Assembly (NCBI GenBank): GCA_025266875.1
Contig: JALLLT010000069.1
Coordinates: forward strand, 62,001 to 126,000
DNA length: 64,000 nucleotides
Direction: 5' to 3'
Origin: Fennellomyces sp. T-0311
Taxonomy: Eukaryota > Mucoromycota > Mucoromycetes > Mucorales > Lichtheimiaceae
The notes beneath the pieces are model-generated. The model was not told the origin of the DNA. It saw only the letters and a program-made list of their open reading frames with translations, and ran no database searches. The translations under genes and the position numbers were made by a program. Positions 22,591-35,093 of the stretch are shown here, one piece after another. Every line of letters starts with the position of its first letter. Position 1 is the stretch's first letter.

Positions 22591-25500
22591 TTATTTACCA
22601 TACTTCGGGCAGTTCTGCTTTTTGTTATTCCCAGGGCATCCATATTGCTTGAATACGCTGTACTTTCTACCGACTTTTGGGATATTGGCTAAAAATGCTC
22701 CAAATCTTTGCCTGTTGGTCGATATGGCACTAGACAAAGATGGGGATGACAGTTTCGGTGCAAGATGAATACTGGGATTAATGTGGAAAGAGAAATCTGT
22801 GGCTGTTATTGCCTGCCAATATATGCTTGAAGCAGCTGGTCTTGAACTAAACGATGGCCTTGCGGTGGAAGGAGAGGTACGCTGATCGTATGGTAGCAAC
22901 GGTGTAGCAAACTGCTGTTCGGGTGACGAACCTATAACAGCAGAAATAGAACTGACAGCGTTGGTGTCTAAAGCATCTTCATACGCTGGTACTTTCAATG
23001 GTCTAGGTGACTGTGCAGTTGATGCTGATCTCTTGCGAGTCGATAATTGCAACTGACTGTTGATTCGTAAGATCTCATCGGCATTATTTGCTCTCGTTCG
23101 TTCAGAGTTAAATAGATCTTTCCATAGTTTGTATCGGCTTCGAAGGTACTCTGGTGTTTTATAGAAGATATGTACACCATCTGCATATGAATTCCAAATT
23201 CGGGTGAATTCATCAACGTTGATGGTACCGGTGGTTTGGTGCGAAGGAAAGCGGCCTAGTAGAAAAGTAAACATTACATGTTCAGCTTGTGTGTGTACAG
23301 GAACCACTGCGTATCGGGTATGTTGCCTTGAGCTTAGGAACCTATATTGTGCACCGCCTGCTTGTGAGGTCGATCCTTTAATGGTGACTAAAGCTGCTGT
23401 TTGATAGGTACTTTTAGTTGCTACCACACTCAGGTCCTCGACACTTGGTTCCATATTGAGCTTGTCTAAGAGCGATACAGGAAATGGGGATATGCCGAAG
23501 TTTTCACCAGATGATGCCATATGAATTGCATGCTTATGTACTTCTGCTTCGTCATATGAAAATGGAAGATTGAGAGTGGCACGTAGATCAGCAATGCATT
23601 GTGTCAGCCACAGTTCATAATGACCCTTATGAATCTTTCCATATCTATTCAATGTGCCGACCTTTAAAACTCGGACACTTTAGTAATCGTAAAATTGAAT
23701 GTATACTAGTGGTGCTATATACAACTTACGTCAATGTTGTGCCGCAAACAATAGTCTGATAGAACTGCAGCTGCAAGCTCAGGACTAGCTCCAAACGACC
23801 CAAACTTTCTGATGATATTTTGATGTATTCCTCCTTCTAGAGAGTTGGTTCCACGGCAGCAATGATATAAGGGTAATCCATTGCGATCTTTCCCTTTTAT
23901 AAAGTAAAATGAAACACCAGGTGGGTCAGAAACATGTTCTGCATGTATGGTCTTCAAAACATTTTTCGAATTTTTCCAAGCTTGGTTATCGAATAAGGTT
24001 CGGCCAGTTCGTGCACATTTCATCGGTCCATACCAATCAAATACTTCTTTCACAGCATTATATAGTGCTAATGGCGGTGGGATTACACCTAGAAAATTAA
24101 AGCATCAAGGCGATTGCTAAGTAAGCCTACAAAGTGCATGGATAATGGTTCCTTGCGCTTCACTTGGCGAAATATCCATGAACTATTTTTCAGAAGCATC
24201 TTGTTCCATGTTGTTCCCTGACGTAGTAACACTGCTTCAACTCTTCGCTTATCTTCATCGTCAATGATAAAAAGCACATCACGAAGTTTGCGAGTAAAAT
24301 CAGCAGCAAGACCATGCTTACGTGGAACACGAATCATATCCATCAAATGGAAAGCATCTTTCAGTACTCTAGAACGAATTGGCTGATCATGCATCTCGCT
24401 TTCTGATGGTTTTGGTAATGAACTGAATGTAGCTTCTCCATATTCACGGCTTTCTGGCTTAACGATGCATGAGGCAAAAGTAGCCTCGCATGTAACCAAG
24501 TAATCATCGTCTTCTGAGTCGCTGCTAGTACTATTGCTCTCTGTCGCTTCATGGATGGCCACGGTACCACCGTTGTTGTCTAAGTTTCACTTGTTAGTCC
24601 TTGTACCAACAACATGCGAATTCAATCAAAACCCATACTATCAGCTTCATGAAGTACAACATCATGTTCTTCTTCTGCTGGTTCATGAACTTCGACTGGA
24701 GTGTAGTTGTGCAAATCAGTTAGCTTGGCGACGATTTTAAAAGGAACTGGGCCATGTTCAGATAGCGATTTTTCATAAGCATCTACTGCGCCAGGTATGT
24801 TGACTTGCTTTACAAGAATAATTGCTCGGTTGCGTGTGACTTTGCGTCTGTCAAATTTGCTTTCATGTTTTGCAATCTCTCCATATGCTGCTGATAGGGT
24901 GTCGGATCCGGGATTGAACGAAATACGAGTCCCTGTATATACTCAATTATTACTGACGATACTAAAGCTTAAGTCAATTGCACACCTTCAGCCAGTAGCT
25001 GAGACACACGCTCGCCAGTAACACCGCAGTGTTTAAGCCTGTTGTATACTTCTAGTGCCGCAAGGGCATCTAGCGCCGCATATTTCATTTGATCATCTGT
25101 CAGTTCTGTAGCTGCCTAATTGCTACAACGAACTTGATCTTCTTTTGGCAAAGCTCGACCCAGGACCTTCGCACATATGGCGGAAAGGCCTATGCCTGCA
25201 TTGCTAATTGCACCGCGCTTTTTGCAAAACATTCCCAGTTCACGGCCACCATTGCATTTCACACCGAAGTCTCTTTCGATTTTGCGTAAGTCTCCGTTGA
25301 CTTGTTTGCCGATCTTCAGTACCATTGGACTCTTCAGCAAGTCAAGCAAAGGCTGAGGTAACTGGGTTAAATGGCTGACATGGTACACATAGATATTGTC
25401 TTTGAATGCTACTTGTATTGTAGCAATCTTTCCAGGTCCCTGCACCCGATCGAAAGGCCATTCACAATCGAATCTGATAACTATTGCCTGCTCTCTAGCT

Positions 25501-27173
25501 TCACCCTCTGCGGTTGTTGCCATAGTGCTTGACAAAATATTTCTAGCACTTTCTCCAATCGTTTCACTATCTCATAGATAGTGAATGGTTCTGTTCAATT
25601 CTTCCGAGTCAAGTAAAGGTAAACCGGCAGCATGGCTGTCTGATGGTTCAGGGTCCGTAACAGGTGAAACATCTTTAAGCAGGGATGGCCAGATATTCTC
25701 GAGGAAGTTTTTGTCGCCAGTAACGTTATCCGTAAAAAAAATCTCAGGCATTTCATGACGGTAAAGATCATAAGCGGATCGCATTTTTTCGAATGCAAAT
25801 TGGAGGTGACTTAGTGATTTGGTTGGTGTGAGTAGTTGCATACGGACTTCCTCATATTCATTGCATAACGTATATAGAGCTGTGAACGTAGGTGAACTGG
25901 TGATTTTAGCCAAAAGCTTGATGATTTTAAAAGAATGATCGCCTTTCAAATATTTGCCCCCCAGAACCATCATCTGCTTTTCAATCAAGTCACGGATGCT
26001 GTCGATGTACTTTGTGTAGAAAGTACGCAGGTATTGAGCAGATGGTACATGCCCAGCGTAGCCAAATCGATCGTTGAAGGATGAGAATTCCTCAGGTTCA
26101 CGCGATTTCATCATCTGTTCAATGGTAGGATTGTCGCGCCTATATAGCAAAGCATTGAGATATTGTAGCTCGAGTCGGTCGTGTTTAAGCATATGCATCT
26201 CGCGAAGGATTTTGTGGAACCTTTTTGGTCCAATCGAATTCTGAACACAGGGACGCATGAAATCGCCAACTGGCCTGGATAGCGTATTTCGGTGGGTGGT
26301 ATATCCAGGGTATTGAGATTGAAGAAACAGTAGTAGTTGACGTATCAGTCTATCATCGTGGCAGTTAAGTTTACCCTCCTTGCAGCCTTTTGTACACTCG
26401 TATCTATGTCCAAGGATGTAAAAGCAGCTAACGTCATACTGATAGTGTGAGTAATCTATCAAAGCATAGACATTCTGACCTTACTTTTCCATATCCACTA
26501 CACGACGAGCCGATGTGGTGAATCTGTTAGATGTCAGATTGCCTGCACATTTTTCACTTGGACATTTAAGCTTCAGTTTGTCGCTGACAAGCTTGATGAG
26601 CAAATGAGGGATCCAGATGAAAACGCGCGGCTTATAGAGCTCCTTAACGTCTATCTGAGGTTCACTTGAAGTAAAGAAAGCTTCCGGTGGGTTTATTCAG
26701 AATGCCTTTTTTCTGTACACGTCTGATATTCTGTTCTTATTGATTTGCTTGCCAATTTCACTTTGCAATTCCCTCAGATACTCGCGGACTACACTTGTCT
26801 TCTCCTTTTCGTTTTCCTTGCATTGATCAGACTGAGGTGCGACGCTATCGGGGGTGAGATCAAGTTCATCATCGTTATCGCAATCTTCTGCTTCTTCGCC
26901 ATCGATCTTGTCATCCATTTCTTCAACTAAATTTTCAGTGATGGCGCCATTGTCATCACTACTAGCATATTCGTCACTGAAATCCATCTCAGCAAGTAGC
27001 TCTCCAACATGAGCGAGCTCTTCCTCTGTGGCTGTGGTCGTGCTTGTGGCGTTTGCTTCAGGCTCGGCCGGCGACTTCTCAAGAAGAGGCAGAAAAGTCA
27101 AAGTGCGTTGGTTTGGGTCGCGAGATATTTGCTTTTTTGATATTCTTTCTTTCTTTTTACGTTCCTTTGTCAT
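22591..27173 (-). pseudogene. Large DDE transposase with internal DEDD 3'-5' exonuclease domain
   Basis: The chain starts at ATG 27173 with a basic then acidic N-terminus. Next is a Cys-containing segment (KCPSEKCAGNL, HRYECTKGC; similar to what is called DUF6729, from memory). A DDE-like core follows: Asp in KGDHSFKI and Asp in FFTDNVTGDKNF. Then comes a DEDD exonuclease: RFDCEW, a middle VNGDLRK and the C-terminal YAALDALAALEVY. A further block has CCRGTNSLEGGIHQ, whose Glu could be the third catalytic acid, and the C-terminus ends in a Cys knuckle (GCPGNNKKQNC). An intron at 23662-23729 keeps phase 0. Stops at 26699, 25574 and 25118 and frame changes near 26480 and 24600 disable it. The proteins of this type I recall are multi-copy in fungi. 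Confidence 0.7.
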
Positions 27174-27365
27174 AGTGAATAACGGTAACTGATATGGTTT
27201 CAAATAGGTGTAAAGTTTTTTAAAGTAATAGAGAAAGAGGCTTTATAGGAATAAGGCGGGTATTAGATTATACGAGCCAAGCCTTCAAAGCCCGTACAAC
27301 CCAGCTCGTTATTCAGCCTTGTCATTGGCTGGCGTTATTCACCTTTGTGATTGGCTCTCGCTCTC
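27174..27365 (-). promoter_or_regulatory. Promoter region with TATA-like and two CCAAT boxes
   Basis: Read on the minus strand there are two CCAAT boxes (GCCAATCAC and GCCAATGAC, about 27330-27356) and a TATA-like CTATAAAGCC near 27240, upstream of ATG 27173 of the large transposase-exonuclease gene. Positions and order fit a fungal RNA polymerase II promoter. Confidence 0.5.
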
Positions 27366-27708
27366 CCCTCTATGTTATCCATGCCAAAAATTTCCCAAGC
27401 AGAGCTGGCCGATGGAACCAAATTGGGCGAGAAGTACGGAGGAACAAAACGATGCTCCATACTGAGGTCAAAAGAGAAAAAGGAAATCCACTTCATCGAA
27501 AAAGGAATGTACATGTAACACATGTATTATGCAAGCGATTCGGCATACCTCTCGTATTTAGTAACTGAAAAGTGCGTGTCTTTACTCGTATCATCACTTG
27601 AAAAAGGTATTAAGCTGTGGACAATATCACATTAGTAAGATCTTATAAGTAAACGCTCGAGGTTTTTATTTTGGAAAGCGCTGTACAGTAAAAAAAGATA
27701 TATATATA

Positions 27709-28303
27709 CAGGATTTTGCGTTTGAAGTCGGACAGTGCCGAAATAATCTTTTGTGTACGAGGGTGCGAGTTTTGTGCTACGGGGTGTGGTAACTTGGCGC
27801 TGTGGCACGCAGTTCTTTCACTCAACGGTCAAATAATTTTTCGTGTTCTGGGGTCCTTTCAATTTTCCGGTGGTGTCAAATAATTATTCACGCTCTGACA
27901 ATCTCAGAATTCCGGTACCGGCGTATACTTTTTTTACCAGATGAAGAACATCTTTTACGCGACTTGGCCTCTTTGCTATTCGTCACTTGCCCTGCATTAT
28001 TCACTATGGAAACATAGAATCTTTTGTTCGGTTCACTGAAATTATTAGTGATGGGGTAACCATGTTTTTAGCAGTGGGCCTTGTTATTATTCACTTTCGA
28101 GCCACATAGTTTTCGGCTATAAGCTATCAATTATTTATACACAGAAGAGCATAGGTTATTCATGGCACACGGAAGGTTTATTCGCAAATAAGATCCCAAA
28201 CGTTCGCTAATCGGCATTCGTAATTTTCGCCACAAAGACTAATTTATGTTATGTCTTTCAGCATCACGAATTAGTCTGTTGTTTTGAGTCGTTCAGAAAG
28301 GGA
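27709..28303 (+). repeat. Left 595-bp terminal inverted repeat
   Basis: It pairs with 32425-33019 with only a few differences, for example near 27887 and 28260. An ORF inside it (27802-28017) has a matching copy in the other repeat with a one-residue difference; this reflects the repeat and is not a gene. Confidence 0.9.
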
Positions 28304-28427
28304 AAGCGCTTCAGATACACAAATTACTTAATTAGATGCTTTGTACGATATGGACTAGAAGAACAAAATGCTGTTGGTGCTTTGTGTCGAAAGTGATTTT
28401 TTCCTTCCTCAAACTCCTTCTTATGAA

Positions 28428-29878
28428 ATGGAACCCACTATTAACAAACGCGTTCACAATTCTCCTTCCCCATCTCTTTCTGACGAATACGTCATGGATA
28501 TTGATAACCGACATAACGCAAAGCGTCCTCGGATTGAAAGTGTGCCTTCAAATTCGGATGTCATGGATGCTGCTAGCGGCCTTGTGGGCCTTGCTTCCTC
28601 TTCCGTGGTTACGTCACCTTCTTCTAGTGTTGAGTTACTCGCACATACCATTGGTGGTATAGCTTTGGATGGTGAAAATATTAGTGAGTGTACATGTAGC
28701 TTAAAATGTAAGGATGTATAGACTTATGCGATGGTAATGTAGTCTCCCAAGACAGCAGTGAAATTGACAGGGACGAAGATTACGATATGACAGACATAAC
28801 TCAAGGCACCACTGCCAAAAAGGGGAGAGGAAAGTACAACCCCCCCTCAATCGAGAACCTCAAGAAAGCAATGGTGGAAAGGGTTCTTGGAAAATCGAAA
28901 GCAAAGGCTGCCAAGGATAACAATATCAATCCCAGTACCTTTCGCACCAGCCTTAACCGTTATGCCAGAAATGGAAAGTGGGAGAAGAAGAAACCAGGTC
29001 CAAAGAAGAAAGTGGTGGACATAAGCGAACCAATGCGTCGCCGTATCTGTAAATATGTCGATACACATAGCCTTGCATCGTACGAGGATATTTATGAGGA
29101 CTTCTCGTCCAAGTTTGGGGACTCGATCCCTCAAACTACTCTCAAGAAGTATATTTGACAGACCTTTAATATCACAATGCAGTCCCATAAGACTTTGCTC
29201 AAGGACCAAGAGGATTCTGTCGAAGGACGCCGTAATCCGCAGGATTGCCTACACTCTCTGTTTGAAGCAGGAGTTAATCCCAGCCGGTGCATCTTTGTTG
29301 GTGAGATGGCGTATGATGTCGAAGGCGCCCGCACCTATTTTGACAAGAAGAGACAGCAACGTGCGCATACCAAGAGAATTAAGGATCAAGGCCAGGATAT
29401 CATTCCAAGAGAAAGGAAACCGAAGCCATTCCTGGAGCCATTTGTTGTTTTTCTGGTTGCTTGCTCACGTACCGAGATTATTTACGACACACACAAGTAC
29501 GCCGAAGGAGCAGCTACAAACGATGATGTCAAGAAGTTCGTGCGCATCGTAATGTCCAGACTAAAAGAGAAGCAGATGCGTGGATACAGCATCATTTTCG
29601 ATGATGCTCCATCTGAGACCAAAGCAATGATTTCTGAAATAGTCAGTGCTCATGGTCATAATGCTTTCTTTCTGCCACCGTGCCATTTTCCCCTGAACCC
29701 TGTAGACGTTTTGTTCGAGGAAGTGCAACTGAGGGTTCCGAGACATAAGTCAGCCAGTATCAAGGATGCAATTTGGATCCGTATGGAGTCGACTATCCGA
29801 AGCTTAGAAGCCTCTGACATCAAAGGTTGTGCAATGTGTACGTTTAGGTGCTTGTGCGATATCTGTCAAGATTCGTAA
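28428..29878 (+). pseudogene. Gene A of long-repeat element: degenerate Tc1-like transposase
   Basis: The start is ATG 28428 (ATG 28368 is also in frame). Exon 1 ends at 28683, the intron is 28684-28742, and exon 2 runs to 29878 with one TGA at 29156-29158. The N-terminus is Ser-rich with a basic patch (AKRPRI); then come a helix-turn-helix-like block (KSKAKAAKDNNINPSTF), a GPKKK basic linker and a second HTH-like block. The DDE_3 core is altered: the first Asp motif reads CIFVGEMA (Gly in place of Asp), the second Asp is in FDDAPS, and the third position, 34 residues later, is Asp (LNPVDVLF). It is convergent with gene B. Without the first Asp it should lack strand-transfer activity and may be a DNA-binding regulator; that is inference. 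Confidence 0.7.
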
Positions 29879-30057
29879 TTTATGTCAATATATATTTTGG
29901 TCCCTTATTTCCACTCAATATCACATTCACGTAATACTAGGATGGACATCGTTTATGAATGTTGAATTAATGGATACTGAAATACCTAAGGGAATAAAAT
30001 GAAAAGGTCAAGTGTATATGAAAGTAATGGGAAGGTATAGCAAGAATCAAGTGGTGC

Positions 30058-31685
30058 TTAAAGGTCGTCTTGACGGGAACGACAAGGACCAAAGTAATCC
30101 ATGGAGTGTTCGATCCACTTGATGCAATCTTGCGGTGTAACTTTGGACATTGCCTTTATGAGGCGCTGTTCCAAGTCGTGATTCTGGCTCTCAATTGTTG
30201 GTACAACAAGCTGTCTTTCTGGGTCGACATGTCGGAAAAGCAGCTTTACCTTCGAGAAAAAAAGTTCAATTGGATTGAGGACCAGAGAATACGGGGGCAA
30301 ATAAACTATTCTGTAGCCACGCTCGATAACATGAAGTGCTATGTTGCCGGCCTTATGAATCGAGGCATTGTCGCATACAATATTCCACCCTCTATCCTGT
30401 AGACCTCGCTTGTCAAGCTCGTCCATAACAAGGTCCAAGAAGGCAAGAAAGTCGTGTGCTCTAGTTCCGCCTCCTTTTCCGGGCTTGTTGACCTTCAAGC
30501 AGACCTCTACGATACCGAAATGACTGATTGCAGCCAGCATAGAACGTGATCTGGCATACATTTTCGGAATCATAACGTGAGGTGTTTTGGTTACTGGTGC
30601 CCACCCGTAGTTGCGTCGCATATTCGCCATGACATGAGCCTTGTCGACGAACACGCAGTTCTTTTCGTATTTTACATCTCCCGAATCGACGTACTTCTCG
30701 ATATACTCGGCTCGTTGGTTCTTGATATCGTCGCTGGTACGACGTTCTGGATATGGGAGTGTACGCTTGATCGTAAATCTACATTTGTTCACAAGATGTC
30801 TATAGATGGTCGATGCATCTAGCGTATCGTTGAAATGTTGAAAGTATAAGTATCGGAGCTGGTGCAATGTAAGAGTGTTGAATTCTGTAACCGTATCCAC
30901 AAGGAACTTGCTACCAGCACTGGTGATTTTCGTTGATCCTCCACCTTTGTTATGGATAGGTTCTGCACTACCACCTCTGTTGCGAGAGCGATGCTTGTGG
31001 TCACAAATCGTAGATCTTGGCACACCAAATTCTTCTTCAAGCTTTCTGTATGATTGACCCATTGCTTTCATGATCAAAGTCCGCCGCATTAAATCCGGTG
31101 AATGTGTGGCATATTTTCCACGAGGATTTTGAGGAGCTACTTTCGCCCGCTTTCCTGTAGCTGGCTGTAGAATACCATCGTCTTCTGAAGAAACTGCAAT
31201 AGTCGCCGGTGTAAGGGAAAGTAACACGATCTCTTCTTCTTCATCATCTGAATCGCTGCTACTTTCGTTTGTTTCGATCTCTTCGTCGCTACTGTCAAAG
31301 CCATCATTGGGCTGTGAGCGCCATCTCTGATCGAAAGTAAGTCCGGTAACTTCAAAGTTGTACTGTTCGTCGTCAAGCTCTTCTTCATGAATGAAATCAA
31401 TTGATTCCACCACCATTTCAGTATCTTCATCCGGAATTGTAAGTGACCTTGTGCCAGCTATATTATGAAATGCGGCATTAGTAAGAGTACTGGATGGCAT
31501 TGAATATATATTATTTAAGTGGAAGTACCTGGGATTTCGTCATTGACAATATCCATTTGGTTTAAAGCTGTTGCCAATTGTCTAACTGATCGTCTAGCAC
31601 TACGACGAAGAGGAGGCTTTGCAATGCGCTTGATGATGCCATGGTTGCGCCTAGTGGAGTTTCTCGTTTGCGAGCGTGTTTGCAT
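30058..31685 (-). CDS. Gene B of long-repeat element: intact Tc1/mariner-like transposase
   Basis: Predicted exons are 31685-31529 and 31457-30058, with a 71-nt intron (31458-31528), giving about 518 residues. Exon 1 starts with a very basic segment (MQTRSQTRN...RRSARRS), likely a nuclear signal. A long acidic region follows, then HTH-like sequence (YRKLEEEFGVPRSTICDHK). The DDE core is complete: Asp in CVFVDKAH, Asp in NIVCDNASIH and Glu in LNPIELFFSKVK, with 34 residues between the last two (DD34E). It has no stop or frameshift, so it is the best candidate for an active transposase in the window. The position after the first Asp, usually Glu in relatives, is Lys. Confidence 0.85.
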
Positions 31686-31984
31686 AGTTGAGGATATAGG
31701 AGAAAGAAATTTGGGAAGAAAATGAAAAACCGCGCCATTTATAAAAATAGGTTTATATACAAGATATACAAGACGTAAACACGATCACAAAATATAGTGT
31801 TATTAGTTTTATCTTTAGTCCATGCTAACATGTTAATGCCCAAAAGTAATCGCCATTACTTTTCATTGGATTGCGGTTTCTTTTCGCTTCTATAAAAACA
31901 CTTGCAATACAGCACATTTTCGTTAGCAATCATCAACAAAATAATTGGCGCTTTGAAAGCACTGACATCCATGCATATTTTCTT

Positions 31985-32275
31985 CTACTCCTTCAGTTTG
32001 GCCCGACATGCATTCTTTATATCGCTTTGGTATTCATTGGAGCCTTCGTTTTCAGATAGTTTCAAATGGAGACGGGCCAATTGTGCTGTTAGAATGCCAA
32101 TGTCATAATCAGTTGGGACCCAGTTTTGCCTTAATTTTTTGGTATCCTTAGTTAACGATTTCAGTCCTTGTGCCGCGGTTTCCAGCTCTTTTGGCGTTGG
32201 AGAAGCAACCTTTCTCGATGCACTCTTTCTTGCAGCTGAAATTTTCTTCGGTTTATTCAGTGTTGCTCTCGCCAT
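31985..32275 (-). CDS. Gene C of long-repeat element: small basic protein
   Basis: ATG 32275 opens a 96-residue frame between gene B and the right inverted repeat. The first 30 residues are Lys/Arg/Ala/Ser-rich (KKISAARKSASRK), resembling a histone-like tail. The rest is helical and amphipathic, with LETAAQGLKSLTKDTKKL and DYDIGILTAQLARLHLKL. No family is recognised. The intact frame and its position inside the element suggest an accessory DNA-binding factor or a captured gene. Confidence 0.5.
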   Translation of the reverse strand: MARATLNKPKKISAARKSASRKVASPTPKELETAAQGLKSLTKDTKKLRQNWVPTDYDIGILTAQLARLHLKLSENEGSNEYQSDIKNACRAKLKE

Positions 32276-32424
32276 AAGTATGATATCTGAGTTAAAGCGG
32301 TGTAAAATTACTTAAACACCACATCTTCGGATCCTATGCCGGCCTGGTATGACAGTGTAACGTACTAAGTGGTGAAAAGATAGGACACAACATAAACTTT
32401 TATTTACTTATATGTTACGTACTT

Positions 32425-33019
32425 CCCCTTTCTGAACGACTCAAAACAACAGACTAATTCATGATGCTGAAAGACATAACATAAATTAGTCTTCGTGGCG
32501 AAAATTGCGAATGCCGATTAGCGAACGTTTGGGATCTTATTTGCGAATAAACCTTCCGTGTGCCATGAATAACCTATGCTCTTCTGTGTATAAATAATTG
32601 ATAGCTTATAGCCGAAAACTATGTGGCTCGAAAGTGAATAATAACAAGGCCCACTGCTAAAAACATGGTTACCCCATCACTAATAATTTCAGTGAACCGA
32701 ACAAAAGATTCTATGTTTCCATAGTGAATAATGCAGGGCAAGTGACGAATAGCAAAGAGGCCAAGTCGCGTAAAAGATGTTCTTCATCTGGTAAAAAAAG
32801 TATACGCCGGTACCGGAATTCTGAGATTGTCAGAGCGCGAATAATTATTTGACACCACCGGAAAATTGAAAGGACCCCAGAACACGAAAAATTATTTGAC
32901 CGTTGAGTGAAAGAACTGCGTGCCACAGCGCCAAGTTACCACACCCCGTAGCACAAAACTCGCACCCTCGTACACAAAAGATTATTTCGGCACTGTCCGA
33001 CTTCAAACGCAAAATCCTG
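32425..33019 (-). repeat. Right 595-bp terminal inverted repeat
   Basis: This is the inverted copy of 27709-28303, ending CAAAATCCTG at 33019 and followed by TATATA. Confidence 0.9.
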
Positions 33020-33153
33020 TATATATGGTATTATTTTTGAAGTAATATATACACATTTTTTTTATCACGGATCATCTCAACCAATTACAAGCATACCGTC
33101 AGCAACAACGTAAACGTCGTCACCAGCAAGCGCAGCATAGACGTCGAGTATAT

Positions 33154-34695
33154 ATGCGATTGTTAGTTGGAATGGCAACAATGGCATTGCGTTCAATGAG
33201 CATGACAGTTGAAACGTATGCATACGTTGGATCGCCACACCACTTCCGGGCCGAACGACAAAACAAGGAGGCCAACTACCACTATTTGGCAGTTGAGCAC
33301 CCCAGCCTTCAAGACGATGATAACCCAAGAGACAGCTACAAGGCTCACTACCGAATGAACAAGGCGACTTTTGAGTGGCTGGTAAACACTTTGTCATCTG
33401 ATCCGTTATACCAGACCACTGCCATAAACACAACGCCGGTGTATATGCAAGTTGCCTGTGTACTATGGCGATATGCAAACACACATCTTGGGTACCGCGC
33501 ATTCAAGAACTTTTTTGGCTTGTCCCAAGGATCGTACCGTAACTTTACAAAAACTTTTGTGAAGGCCATGATCAATGTTCATGGTAGGTATATTCGCTGG
33601 TTCGCAACTGCACAAGAAGTCCAAGCAATTGCCGATGAATTTGCGAATGTACTGGTCCCAAGCGATCGGACTCGTATAGTCTAGAGACCAAGGTTGACCA
33701 ACATTATCGGGGCAATGGATGGCAAGCTGGTTGTTATTCATAAACCCGCCCACAGTAATGTTGTTTACATGGATCGCAAGAACCATAACTCAATGAACCT
33801 ACTGGCCGTCTGTGATGTGGATACGCGCATCTTATATGCCTTTCCTGGAGAATCAGGTAAAGTATATCATCTTAGTATAAATGATATAAATATATCTTTA
33901 CTAATTACTTTGTATAACTCTAGGCCGTGTTCATGATGCCAGAGTTTTTTCCAGAAGTTCGCTTGCAGAGGACCTCAAGAATAGACCTGAGAAAAAGTGT
34001 CCTAACGGATCTTATATCATTGCTGGTACGTACTAACATATTAATAGTGTATATTTATTCATATAATATATTTATGTGTAGATTCTGCATATCCCCTTCG
34101 ACCATATCTGATCACCCCATACGCAAAAGAAACCAGTGACCTGGCAGAGAAGTGATTCAATTTTATGCACTCATCGCAACGCATGCAAATTGAACACACC
34201 TTCTCTGGCCTTGTTGCGCGATGGCGTTTCTTGAAGCATTACCTGTACCAGCATTCCGAACTCGATCTTACGCTTACGATATACGTTTGCTGCATCTTAC
34301 ACAATATTTGTATCGACAGACCTGGCAACAATCTTCCTGCAAATATCGACGACGTTGACCAGACACTGAATGATTCAAATCGTGTGACAGTCCAACAAGT
34401 CGACGCCCACCGTAATCCTAAAGGCGAAAACTCTGACTCGAGCAGCAACAGTAACGTAGACGACGATGACGATGACAATGCAAGCACGAGCGGTGAATTG
34501 CAGCGGCAATTGCAAGAACAAGCTGGCGTATTCCAACCGATGCAAGAACGAGAGTTTGTAGGCAGTTTTGAATCGATATTAGAACGAGACTTGCCAGACT
34601 CTCTTTCCAGGGAGGAAGCAGTGGATCTGTTAAGGCGTGGTAAAATCATGCGAGATAGGCTTAAGGATGATCTCGAGGCTCGACGACGTAGATAG
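33154..34695 (+). pseudogene. PIF/Harbinger transposase (two in-frame stops)
   Basis: It is a DDE_Tnp_4-type transposase. Exons are 33154-33856, 33924-34025 and 34082-34695, with introns of 67 and 56 nt. Catalytic motifs are Asp in IIGAMDGK, Asp in the block that begins with DSAYPLRPYL, and Glu in QRMQIEHTFSGL. The N-terminal helical region (HYRMNKATFEWLV) is typical and the C-terminal tail is acidic. TAG at 33682 and TGA at 34153 interrupt it; the second replaces a position where related proteins usually have Arg. An open, Arg/Gln-rich frame extends upstream to about 33060, so the true start may be lost beside the long-repeat element. The stop codon at 34693 overlaps the hAT target duplication, and the SANT/Myb partner lies beyond the hAT. 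Confidence 0.85.
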
Positions 34696-34702
34696 TACAC
34701 AT

Positions 34703-34845
34703 TAGGGTCTCGCAAAATACCCGACTACCCGTACCCGGCCCGTTACCCGATGCTTCGGGTCGGGTACAGGTCCACTGATGCCTGACCCGTTCAGTTTTCG
34801 GGTCTTTTACAGAGACCCGACCCGACCTGTAAAGCCTTATGTAAG
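34703..34845. repeat. hAT left terminal and ACCCG subterminal repeats
   Basis: Many ACCCG and CGGGT copies lie here and pair with each other; the matching right zone is at 38955-39051 plus 44433-44461, on both sides of the retrotransposon. They are probably transposase-binding sites. The rest of the stretch to 35093 is AT-rich, with a T11/A9 palindrome near 35010-35035. Confidence 0.7.
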
Positions 34846-35093
34846 TGTGGTATAGATTGAGAAGTAGGTAGCAATGGATTTGTAGATTATAAAAATAGAA
34901 TGTAACAGCACATAATAGTATTATGCTTGATGTACAAGCTTCAATTACGAGTATAAGTATCTTATGGTGTTTATTTATATCAGCTATGCATAATGCAGCA
35001 CGGTCATGCCTTTTTTTTTTAAAAAAAAACTGGAAAGTGAAAAAATTTATTCTTTTAAAAAAACACTTTCTATTTATGAGCTTCGTATTTCTC

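Larger units (their letters stand above)
27709..33019. mobile_element. 5.3-kb Tc1-like element with 595-bp inverted repeats and three genes
   Basis: The ends are CAGGATTTTGCG and its complement, flanked by TA on both sides, as expected for Tc1/mariner. The terminal inverted repeats are about 595 bp each (27709-28303 and 32425-33019) and nearly identical; x in the left repeat pairs with 60728-x. Inside are a disabled transposase-like gene (plus), an intact transposase gene (minus) and a small basic-protein gene (minus). Long repeats and more than one gene are unusual for this superfamily. Confidence 0.85.

Noticed and set aside
30070..31057. Plus-strand ORFs over gene B
   Set aside because: Antisense shadows of an intact transposase with a complete catalytic triad.
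27802..32926. Matching 71-aa ORFs at the two ends of the long-repeat element
   Set aside because: They lie inside the terminal inverted repeats and mirror each other; there is no independent sign of a gene.
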